From Caulobacteraceae bacterium (lineage in GTDB: Bacteria > Pseudomonadota > Alphaproteobacteria > Caulobacterales > Caulobacteraceae): DNA of 7,119 bases. How positions within the stretch are numbered: the stretch's first letter is position 1; every line of letters begins with the position of its first letter. Below, piece by piece: positions 1-5,809 of the stretch. The notes under the pieces are model-generated. The model worked only from the letters and a program-made list of their open reading frames with translations. It had not been told where the DNA came from and did not search any database. The position numbers were made by a program, and so were the translations under genes. The DNA is taken from NCBI GenBank assembly GCA_030151985.1, contig JASLDZ010000045.1, positions 1 through 7,119 of the forward strand. Direction: 5' to 3'.

Positions 1-811
1 CGGCCACCAGGAGCTGCTGCAGGATCGAGAGCAGCTCGGAATAATCCATCTTCCGCGGGTCGCCCTCCTCGGCCAGGTCGGCGTGGACGAGGTCGGAGAT
101 GATGTCCTCGGTCGGGTGCGCGCGCTTGGCCTCGATCACGCCGACGAAGTAGCGCTGGAACTCCACGATCCGCCGCGCCGCCTCCAGCCGGGTCGCCTTG
201 TCGCTGACGCCGCCGAGCTGGACGATGAACGCCTCCGACCAGCGGTGGAAGCGGTCCATGTCCGCCCGCGGCGCGCCTAGCGCGTCGGCGATCACCGTCA
301 TGGGCAGGTGGTTGGCGAACTGCGCCTTGAACTCGCACCGCCCGTCGGCCGCGAAGCCGTCGAGCAGGTCGGCCGTCACCTGCGCCATGTAGGGCCCCAT
401 CCCCTCCACCCGCTTGTAGGTGAAGGCCTTCATGGCGAGCTTGCGGTAGCGGGTGTGCGCCGGCGGGTCGGCGGTCAGCATGGTGTTGGTGACGGGCCAG
501 CCCTCCGAGAGGATCGCCGCCTCGTCCGCGTCGATCCCGCTCGTGGTGCCGGAGCGGAGCTGGGCGGAGAAGTCGTTCGAGAACACCAGCGGCTGGCGGT
601 TCACCTCCATGATCAGGTCGTAGGTGGAGACCGAGACGATCCCGGTGTTCGGGTCGCGGAACACCGGCGCCTCGCCCCGCAGGCGCGCGAAGTAGGGATA
701 GGGGTCCTGCAGCAGCTCGGGGTCGAAGGCGTTGATCGCGTGCAGCGGGCAGGTCGCGGGATCGGGCTTCAGCTCCAGCGCCGCATGCGGGTCGAGCGTC
801 GCGTCGTCCAT
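1..811 (-). CDS. Cytochrome P450, N-terminal two thirds (3' end beyond left edge)
   Basis: Heme-thiolate monooxygenase, expected to be a soluble cytosolic P450 that inserts one oxygen atom into a hydrophobic substrate using electrons from a ferredoxin/reductase pair not encoded here. I translated it from the ATG at 811-809, which gives 270 codons open to the edge. Visible family features are the N-terminal DPELLQDPYPYFARLR segment (about 30-45), the C-helix motif ADPPAHTRYRKL (114-125), a middle region HLPMTVIADALGAP (169-181), and LSILQQLLVAG at the edge, which is the beginning of the I-helix oxygen-binding motif. The ExxR motif and the cysteine heme ligand would lie in the missing part, so integrity is unproven. 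Bacterial P450s usually have about 400-430 residues, so about 140 are missing. No hydrophobic N-terminal anchor is seen. The start is supported by AGGAGG seven bases upstream, overlapping the SDR-1 stop codon, so the two genes are probably co-transcribed and translationally coupled. The CYP family cannot be assigned. Confidence 0.93.
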   Translation of the reverse strand, partial: MDDATLDPHAALELKPDPATCPLHAINAFDPELLQDPYPYFARLRGEAPVFRDPNTGIVSVSTYDLIMEVNRQPLVFSNDFSAQLRSGTTSGIDADEAAILSEGWPVTNTMLTADPPAHTRYRKLAMKAFTYKRVEGMGPYMAQVTADLLDGFAADGRCEFKAQFANHLPMTVIADALGAPRADMDRFHRWSEAFIVQLGGVSDKATRLEAARRIVEFQRYFVGVIEAKRAHPTEDIISDLVHADLAEEGDPRKMDYSELLSILQQLLVA

Positions 812-823
812 GCCGCCGCCTCC

Positions 824-1591
824 TCAGGCCAGGTAGCCGCCGTCGACGGGCAGGTCGGCGCCGGTGGTGAAGCTCGACTCGTCGGACGCCAGGAACACGA
901 CCGCGTCGGCCCCCTCGCGCGGCCGTCCCAGCCGCTTCATCGGGTGGACGGAGGCGAAGCCCTCGATCACCTGCTCGCGGGTGGCCCCCTGCGCCTCGCC
1001 GGCGGCGATGTAGCCCTCGACCATCTCGGTGTGGATGGCCCCTGGGAGCACGGCGTTGCACCGGATGTCGTAGCCCGCGTCGGCGCAGGCGTGCGCCACT
1101 GCGCGCGTAAGCAGCCGCACCCCTCCCTTGGAGGCGGAGTAGGCGGTGAAGATTCCCCCCGCCTTCACGCCCAGGGTGGAGCCGAAGTTCACGATCGAGC
1201 CGCCCACGCCCCCCTTCAGCGCCTCCACCCCGTGCTTGCAGCCCAGGAAGGTGCCCTCGAGGTTGATGGCGATCGTCTCGCGGAAGCCCTCCAGCGTCTC
1301 CTGCTCGATGGTGGCGGGCCTGGAGACGCCGGCGGAGTTCACCACCGTGGTCAGCGCGCCGAAGCGGTCCTGCGCCGCCTTCACCGCCGTGCCCCAGTCG
1401 GCGTCCGACCGCACGTCCAGCCTCACGAAGATCGCCGCCTCGCCCAACTCTCGCGCCAGCGCCTCGCCCTTGTCCGCGTTCAGGTCGCCGAGCGCGACCT
1501 TCGCGCCCTCCTCCACGAAGCGCCGCGCCGACGCCGCGCCGATGCCGCTCGCGCCGCCGGAGATCAGCGCCACCTTGCCCGCAAGCCGCAC
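824..1591 (-). CDS. Short-chain dehydrogenase/reductase (SDR-1), likely NAD-dependent
   Basis: Classical SDR of 255 residues, expected to oxidise a secondary alcohol to a ketone (or the reverse) in the cytosol. The Rossmann nucleotide-binding motif SGGASGIG lies at 11-18. D36 at the end of beta-2 (VALGDLN) favours NAD(H) over NADP(H). NSAG is at 85-88. The catalytic tetrad is complete: N110, S138, Y151 and K155 (YSASK). A normal C-terminal PVDGG segment closes the protein. I chose the GTG at 1591-1589 because AGGGAG lies seven bases upstream and the protein then begins VRLAGKVALISGG, as SDRs do. A longer frame to an ATG at 1666 adds 25 arginine-rich residues unlike the family and runs into the divergent promoter region. 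It is the first gene of the leftward unit, 12 bases ahead of the P450, which suggests it oxidises the alcohol the P450 makes (inference). The FLGxKHG segment and an SDADW segment are shared with SDR-2 on the other strand. The substrate is unknown. Confidence 0.93.
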   Translation of the reverse strand: MRLAGKVALISGGASGIGAASARRFVEEGAKVALGDLNADKGEALARELGEAAIFVRLDVRSDADWGTAVKAAQDRFGALTTVVNSAGVSRPATIEQETLEGFRETIAINLEGTFLGCKHGVEALKGGVGGSIVNFGSTLGVKAGGIFTAYSASKGGVRLLTRAVAHACADAGYDIRCNAVLPGAIHTEMVEGYIAAGEAQGATREQVIEGFASVHPMKRLGRPREGADAVVFLASDESSFTTGADLPVDGGYLA

Positions 1592-1647
1592 GCCGCTTCT
1601 CCCTGCCCTAGCGCCCCGCGGCGATCGTCGCCTCCGCATGTGACGCC

Positions 1648-1673
1648 CGGCAGATAAACCGATCAACCTGCCG
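1648..1673. repeat. Inverted repeat CGGCAG-N14-CTGCCG, candidate operator
   Basis: A perfect 6-bp inverted repeat, CGGCAG (1648-1653) and CTGCCG (1668-1673), is separated by 14 A/T-rich bases. The centre-to-centre spacing is 20 bp, about two helical turns, which suits a dimeric regulator. It lies in the A/T-rich core of the divergent promoter region. A 6-bp match with this spacing can arise by chance in G/C-rich DNA, so the operator role is a suggestion only. Confidence 0.3.
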
Positions 1674-1690
1674 ATAACAAGCAGGGTTGA
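1663..1690. repeat. Inverted repeat TCAACCTGC / GCAGGGTTGA overlapping a -35-like box
   Basis: TCAACCTGC (1663-1671) is the reverse complement of GCAGGGTTGA (1681-1690) except for one extra G, with a 9-base spacer CGATAACAA. The right arm contains the first four bases of the plus-strand TTGACT box at 1687-1692, and the left arm shares bases with the CGGCAG/CTGCCG repeat. A protein bound here would compete with RNA polymerase for the rightward promoter. It could instead fold as a short hairpin if transcribed. Pairing is seen directly; function is inferred. Confidence 0.35.
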
Positions 1691-1740
1691 CTTTTTCTTG
1701 GGGCGCCGGGATCGTCCCGCTACGGCTCAGGTGACGCAAC

Positions 1741-1760
1741 GGAGCGCTTCGAGACGCTCC
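1741..1760. repeat. Palindrome GGAGCG-N8-CGCTCC upstream of receptor gene
   Basis: GGAGCG (1741-1746) and CGCTCC (1755-1760) pair perfectly around an 8-base centre, whose middle four bases TCGA are also self-complementary, so 16 of 20 positions are palindromic. It ends 36 bases before the receptor ATG. If the transcript starts near 1720 it would lie in the leader RNA as a small hairpin; otherwise it may be a protein-binding site. No regulator family can be named from it. Confidence 0.3.
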
Positions 1761-1796
1761 CGCGCCTGGACCCGAGGAAACGGGGGAGGACGGGCG

Positions 1797-4247
1797 ATGG
1801 CCAAGGGGCGCGCGGGCGGAGGTGGATCGGTCTTGGCCGCCCTGGGAGCGTTCGCGCTCTCGGGCGTGGCGATGCAGGCGCAGGCGCAGACGACCGTGCA
1901 GACCGCGCCGCAGTCGCCCTACACCAGCCCGCCCGAGGGGACGCAGCTCGAAGAGGTGGTGGTCAACGCCCGCCAGCGGACAGAAACGGTGCAGACCACG
2001 CCGGTGGCCGTCACCGCCATCTCGCCCGCGGTGCTGCAGAACGCCGCGGCGCCCACCATCCAGGATCTGGCGGGCCGCGCGCCGAACCTGGTGCTGGACC
2101 CCGTCAACGCCGGCCCCTCGGCCGCCGCCATCGCCATCCGCGGCATCAGCTTCGAGGACATCGAGAAGTCGTTCGACCCCGCCGTCGGCGTGATCATCGA
2201 CGGCGTCTACATCGGCACCAACACCGGGCAGCTGACCGACGCCTTCGACGTCTCCTCCATCGAGGTGCTGCGGGGACCCCAGGGAACGCTCTTCGGGCGC
2301 AACACCACGGGCGGCGTCATCAGCCTACGGCGGACGAAGCCCACCGGCGTCTGGGGGCTGAACATCGACACCATCCAGGGCGACTACGGTCGCAACGACT
2401 ACCACGCCGTGCTGAACCTGCCCGAGATCGCCAACGTCTCGACCAAGCTGTTCTACACGCGGCGCATCTCGGACGGCTACGTCCACAACGTCACCCTGGA
2501 CCGGGACGACACCAACAAGAGCGACGTCGAGCGGTACGGCGCCACCTTCCTCTGGAAGCCGACCCCGGCGCTGGACGCCCTCTTCACCATCGAGAAGGCC
2601 AGGGAGCGCAGCCGGCCGGACCAGGGCTCGCTGTCGACGAGCGCCGACCTGGTGTGCTCGGGCGTGCCCGTCCCGATCCCGCCGACGGGCGACCTCCTGA
2701 TCCCTGGCAACACGCCGCCGTTCACCGCGCCGGCGAACGAGTGCAACAGAAACACCAAGGACGACCTCTACACGACCTTCACCAACGTCCTGCAGCGCGC
2801 GGTGAACGACGAGGTCGATCTTACGGGCGAGATCAACTACCGCATCGGCGGCATCACCCTCACCTCCGTCACCGGCTACCGCAACAGCCACGAAGACACG
2901 GTGCAGGACTTCGACGCCACGTCGATCCACTTCTACGAGACCGACCGCCCCGAACGCTACCACCAGGTCAGCGAGGAAGCGCGCGCCGCCGGCAACGTGA
3001 CATCCACGATCGACTTCGTGGCGGGCGTCTACTACTTCGACAGCGGTTACGTGAACAACCAGACCACGAACCTCGGCCCCGCGTTCATCCCGCTGGCGAT
3101 CGACGTTCCGGCCGCGCTGCTCGGCCCCAACCCGCCCGGCGTGCAGACCTTCCAGCACGTGACGCACCACTCGCAGTCGGTGGCGATCTTCGGCGACGTG
3201 AACTGGCAGTTCCTGCCCAAATGGCGGATCACCGTCGGCGGCCGCCAGACCTGGGACGACAAGGATGTCGACAACGAGTCCGTGGGCGTCTTCCACGTCA
3301 AGGCTAAGGCCTCCTGGGACCAGTTCACCCCGAAGGTCTCGCTCGACTACCGGCCCAACTCCAACATCCTGGCCTACTTCAGCTACTCGGAGGGCTACCG
3401 CGCGGGCGGGTTCAACGGTCGGGGCGCCACCGCGGTATCGGCCTCCACCCCCTACAATCCGGAGACGGTCACCAGCTACGAGATCGGGCTGAAGAGCGAG
3501 TGGTTCGACAAGCGCTTCAAGGCGAACGTGGCCCTGTTCGACTCCAGCTACGACAACAAGCAGGAGGAGGTCGTCGTCCCGGTGCTGAACCCGGCGCCCG
3601 GCCAGCTTCCCGACGACACGCTGGTGGTGAACGCGGCGACCGCGACCATCCGCGGCGCCGAGTTCGACACCGAGGCGCTGCTCAGCCGCAACTTCACCAT
3701 CCGCGGCACGCTGGGAATCCTGGACGCGAGCTACGACAAGTTCCAGCGGCTCGACGTGACCTACTCGAACACCACCGCGACGACGCCCGTGTTCGTGTAC
3801 GACGACCTCACCAACATGCACCTGCGCCGCACGCCGCCGGTGACGGGGGGCGTGGGCTTCGACTGGCGGATGCCGGTGTCCTACGGCCTGTGGACGCTGT
3901 CGGGGGACTATCGCTACAGCGCGCCCTACCAGACCTCGATCGTCACCGCGCCCGGCACCGGCACCTACACCGGCTCCTGCGTGCCGGGCAGCGGGAACGT
4001 CACGGGGTGCACCTATGTGCAGCCGGTCAACGATCCGCGCGGCCGGGCGCAGTCGCGCAACACGGTGGACCTGAACCTCGCCTACGAGCGGCCGATGCCG
4101 ACCGGGGCGCTGCGCATCGCGGTGTTCGTCCGCAACCTGACTGACGACAGGGGCTTGGCGGCGGCGCTGCCGGTGGCGGGGCTGTTCACCTTCGGCACGG
4201 GGCGCGCGCCCCGCACCTTCGGCGTGCAGCTCGGGTACAAGTTCTGA
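1797..4247 (+). CDS. TonB-dependent outer-membrane receptor
   Basis: Outer-membrane beta-barrel transporter of 816 residues that takes up a ligand using proton-motive force passed on by TonB-ExbB-ExbD. Residues 1-30 form a signal peptide: basic start MAKGR, hydrophobic stretch SVLAALGAFALSGVA, and an AQA cleavage site before Q31. Residues 51-56 (LEEVVV) look like a TonB box. The plug domain covers about 60-180 and contains VGVIIDGVYIG and IEVLRGPQGTLFGRNTTGG (155-173), hallmarks of the family. The rest is barrel, with GYRAGGFNGR-type strand sequence and a terminal phenylalanine (F816) as outer-membrane proteins have. Four cysteines lie as two pairs (287/316 and 728/738), probably in surface loops. 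I chose the ATG at 1797 because AGGA (1787-1790) lies six bases upstream and the signal peptide follows at once. An in-frame start at 1698 would add 33 arginine-rich residues that hide it. Being first in a catabolic operon suggests it carries the carbon substrate rather than a siderophore, but the ligand cannot be read. Confidence 0.95.
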   Translation: MAKGRAGGGGSVLAALGAFALSGVAMQAQAQTTVQTAPQSPYTSPPEGTQLEEVVVNARQRTETVQTTPVAVTAISPAVLQNAAAPTIQDLAGRAPNLVLDPVNAGPSAAAIAIRGISFEDIEKSFDPAVGVIIDGVYIGTNTGQLTDAFDVSSIEVLRGPQGTLFGRNTTGGVISLRRTKPTGVWGLNIDTIQGDYGRNDYHAVLNLPEIANVSTKLFYTRRISDGYVHNVTLDRDDTNKSDVERYGATFLWKPTPALDALFTIEKARERSRPDQGSLSTSADLVCSGVPVPIPPTGDLLIPGNTPPFTAPANECNRNTKDDLYTTFTNVLQRAVNDEVDLTGEINYRIGGITLTSVTGYRNSHEDTVQDFDATSIHFYETDRPERYHQVSEEARAAGNVTSTIDFVAGVYYFDSGYVNNQTTNLGPAFIPLAIDVPAALLGPNPPGVQTFQHVTHHSQSVAIFGDVNWQFLPKWRITVGGRQTWDDKDVDNESVGVFHVKAKASWDQFTPKVSLDYRPNSNILAYFSYSEGYRAGGFNGRGATAVSASTPYNPETVTSYEIGLKSEWFDKRFKANVALFDSSYDNKQEEVVVPVLNPAPGQLPDDTLVVNAATATIRGAEFDTEALLSRNFTIRGTLGILDASYDKFQRLDVTYSNTTATTPVFVYDDLTNMHLRRTPPVTGGVGFDWRMPVSYGLWTLSGDYRYSAPYQTSIVTAPGTGTYTGSCVPGSGNVTGCTYVQPVNDPRGRAQSRNTVDLNLAYERPMPTGALRIAVFVRNLTDDRGLAAALPVAGLFTFGTGRAPRTFGVQLGYKF

Positions 4248-4254
4248 TGCCGAA

Positions 4255-4285
4255 GCGCCGCTCCGACAGTCCAGAGGAGCGGCGC
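4255..4285 (+). promoter_or_regulatory. Intercistronic hairpin covering the SDR-2 ribosome binding site
   Basis: GCGCCGCTCC (4255-4264) and GGAGCGGCGC (4276-4285) are perfect 10-bp inverted repeats around an 11-base loop, starting eight bases after the receptor stop codon. The 3' arm contains most of the GAGGAG Shine-Dalgarno of SDR-2 (4274-4279), and the stem ends three bases before its GTG start. No run of T follows, so it is not a standard intrinsic terminator. It more likely lowers SDR-2 translation unless ribosomes open it, or protects the upstream receptor mRNA from 3' exonucleases. The structure is seen in the sequence; the effect is inferred. Confidence 0.6.
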
Positions 4286-4287
4286 GC

Positions 4288-5034
4288 GTGACGGGCGAGC
4301 TGGAGGGCCGCGCCGCGATCGTGACGGGCGGGACGCGCGGGATCGGCCGCGCCATCGCCGCCGCCCTGGCGAAGGCGGGGGCCGACGTCCTCATCACCGG
4401 GACGGATGCAGGCCGCACGCGCGAAACCGCGGCAACGCTCCGGGCGGAGACCAAGGGCCGCGTCGTCGGCCTCGCCGCCGACCACGGCTCGGACGCCGAC
4501 TGGGGCCGCGTCCTGCTGGGCGTGCAGGAGGCGTTCGGCCGGCTCGACATCCTGGTGCTGAACGCGGGCGTCTCCGCCGGCGTGCCGACCGCGCAGATGT
4601 CGCTGGAGACGTTCCGCGATCTGAACCGCGTCAACCTGAAGGGCGTGTTCCTGGGCCTGAAGCACGGGGTCGCCGCCATGCGGGCGGGGGGCGGCGGCGG
4701 CAGCGTCGCGATCGTCAGCTCGATCGTCGGGGCCAAGGTCGGCGTGCCCGACCACATCCACTACGCGGCGGCCAAGGCGGGCGTGCGCATGATGGCCAAG
4801 GCGGCGGCGCTGGAGCTCGGCCCCGAGCAGATCCGGGTCAACACCATCCATCCCGGCATGACCCGCACCGACATGACCGCCCGCTTCCCCCCCGACCTCG
4901 AGAAGACCATCCCCATGCGCCGCTACGGCGAGCCGGAGGAGGTCGCCGACGCCGCCCTGTTCCTGGCCTCGGACCGCTCGCGCTTCATGACCGGCGCCGA
5001 GATCGTGATCGACGGCGGGTGGGTCGCGCGATGA
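4288..5034 (+). CDS. Short-chain dehydrogenase/reductase (SDR-2)
   Basis: Classical SDR of 248 residues, a cytosolic NAD(P)-dependent alcohol dehydrogenase or ketoreductase. The cofactor motif TGGTRGIG lies at 13-20 and LNAG at 91-94. N116, S145, Y159 and K163 (YAAAK) form the catalytic tetrad, and the C-terminus has IDGGW. After beta-2 the sequence is LITGTDAGR: there is no acidic residue as in SDR-1 and no arginine as in SDR-3, so cofactor preference is open. The Ser-Tyr spacing is 14 rather than the 13 seen in the other two SDRs, and a run of five glycines (134-138) precedes the catalytic strand. The GTG start is eight bases after GAGGAG, which sits in the hairpin at 4255-4285, and the protein begins in the usual SDR place (LEGRAAIVTGG). 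The gene follows the receptor by 40 bases and its stop overlaps the start of SDR-3. General annotation could say FabG-like or glucose-1-dehydrogenase-like; the substrate is unknown. Confidence 0.93.
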   Translation: MTGELEGRAAIVTGGTRGIGRAIAAALAKAGADVLITGTDAGRTRETAATLRAETKGRVVGLAADHGSDADWGRVLLGVQEAFGRLDILVLNAGVSAGVPTAQMSLETFRDLNRVNLKGVFLGLKHGVAAMRAGGGGGSVAIVSSIVGAKVGVPDHIHYAAAKAGVRMMAKAAALELGPEQIRVNTIHPGMTRTDMTARFPPDLEKTIPMRRYGEPEEVADAALFLASDRSRFMTGAEIVIDGGWVAR

Positions 5035-5795
5035 CGGGCTCGCTGGCAGGGCGCACGGTGGTCGTCACGGGGGCGACGCGAGGCATCGGGCGCGCAACCG
5101 CGCTGCGCCTCGCCGCGGAGGGCGCGCACGTGATCGCGACGGGTCGCAGCGAGGCGGACGGCGCGGAGACGGTGCGGCAGGTGGAGGCGGCCGGCGGCTC
5201 GGCGGAGTTCCTTCGCCACGAGGTCACGAGCGACGCCGACTGGGCCGCGGTGACCGCGGCGGCTGAGGCGCGGGGCGGCTACCGCGGCCTGGTCAACAAC
5301 GCCGGCCTGTTCTTCGTAAAGCCGCTGGCCGAGACGACCGAGGCGGACTTCGACGCCATCTACGCCGTCAACGTCGAAGGGACCTTCCTGGGCGTCAAGC
5401 ACGCCACCGCCGCCTTCGTCCGCGGCGGCAAGGGCGGCGCGATCGTCAACGTTTCGTCGCTCATGGGCCAAGTCGGCGTGGTGGACGGGATCGCCTACTG
5501 CGCCACTAAGGGCGCCGTCACCGGCATGACCAAGGCCGCCGCGATCGATGGCGCGGCGCTCGAGCCGCCCGTGCGCGTCAACTCGCTCCATCCGGGCGTA
5601 ATCTGGACGGAGATGATCACCGGCCAATTCGGCGACAGCCAGGCCCTGGCCGACGCCTTCGCCGCCGACACGCCCCTGCGCGCCGTCGGAAGCCCTGAGC
5701 ACATGGCCGACGCCATCCACTACCTCATCAGCGACGAGAGTTCGTACGTCACCGGAGCCGAGCTCACGGTCGACGGCGGGCGCGGCGCGGACTGA
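5031..5795 (+). CDS. Short-chain dehydrogenase/reductase (SDR-3), likely NADP-dependent
   Basis: Classical SDR of 254 residues. The nucleotide-binding motif TGATRGIG is at 13-20. R39 directly after beta-2 (ATGRS) is the kind of basic residue that prefers NADP(H). NNAG is at 89-92, and the tetrad N114, S143, Y156 and K160 (YCATK) is complete. VDGG is near the C-terminus. The ATG at 5031 overlaps the SDR-2 stop as ATGA, and the protein begins MTGSLAGRTVVVTGA, very like SDR-2. A GTG at 5019 would add only four residues and has no better ribosome site. No strong Shine-Dalgarno is visible (GGGTGGG only), so translation is probably coupled to SDR-2. It shares SDADW and FLGxKH segments with SDR-1 and SDR-2, which indicates paralogy. 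Its role is probably oxidation or reduction of a hydroxyl or ketone one step apart from SDR-2 (inference). The substrate is unknown. Confidence 0.93.
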   Translation: MTGSLAGRTVVVTGATRGIGRATALRLAAEGAHVIATGRSEADGAETVRQVEAAGGSAEFLRHEVTSDADWAAVTAAAEARGGYRGLVNNAGLFFVKPLAETTEADFDAIYAVNVEGTFLGVKHATAAFVRGGKGGAIVNVSSLMGQVGVVDGIAYCATKGAVTGMTKAAAIDGAALEPPVRVNSLHPGVIWTEMITGQFGDSQALADAFAADTPLRAVGSPEHMADAIHYLISDESSYVTGAELTVDGGRGAD

Positions 5796-5809
5796 AGCCG
5801 GAGTAGCCC

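Larger units (their letters stand above)
1592..1796. promoter_or_regulatory. Divergent intergenic/promoter region between the two units
   Basis: These 205 bases separate the SDR-1 start from the receptor start and must hold the promoters of both units. The centre (about 1651-1700) is clearly richer in A/T than the rest of the window. On the plus strand TTGACT at 1687-1692 resembles a sigma-70 -35 box, but no convincing -10 lies 16-18 bases downstream. On the minus strand TTGTTA (complement of 1675-1680) followed 17 bases later by TTATCT is a weak candidate. Inverted repeats at 1648-1673, 1663-1690 and 1741-1760 are listed separately. The ribosome binding site of the receptor (GGGGGAGGA, 1782-1790) lies at the right end and that of SDR-1 (complement of 1599-1604) at the left. 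The regulatory role follows from position; the boxes themselves are tentative. Confidence 0.6.

Noticed and set aside
308..1657. Plus-strand open frame of 449 codons across the P450 and SDR-1
   Set aside because: It is the complement shadow of two well-supported minus-strand genes; its product is low-complexity and Arg/His/Val-rich.
1592..1666. N-terminal extension of SDR-1 to an ATG at 1666
   Set aside because: It adds 25 arginine-rich residues before the normal SDR start, whereas the GTG at 1591 has AGGAG-type pairing seven bases upstream and gives standard family length.
1687..1725. Confident sigma-70 promoter for the receptor operon
   Set aside because: TTGACT is a reasonable -35, but nothing like a -10 stands 16-18 bases later; a GCTACGGC at 1719-1726 resembles an alphaproteobacterial -10 but is about 26 bases away.
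1698..1796. N-terminal extension of the TonB receptor to 1698
   Set aside because: It would place 33 basic residues ahead of a clear signal peptide; the ATG at 1797 has a good ribosome binding site and the peptide starts directly.
4255..4285. Rho-independent terminator after the receptor gene
   Set aside because: The stem is strong but no T-run follows and the next gene starts three bases later, so a control or mRNA-stability hairpin fits better.
4683..4701. G-quadruplex in the G-rich run of SDR-2
   Set aside because: The runs are GGG, GGGGGG and several GG within Gly codons; this is coding bias in G/C-rich DNA and does not give four regular tracts of three.
2325..4757. Very long minus-strand open frame (810 codons) antisense to the receptor and SDR-2
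   Set aside because: Translation is rich in Arg, Val, His and Ala with no recognisable domain, it runs across two clear plus-strand genes, and long antisense frames are expected in DNA this rich in G/C.
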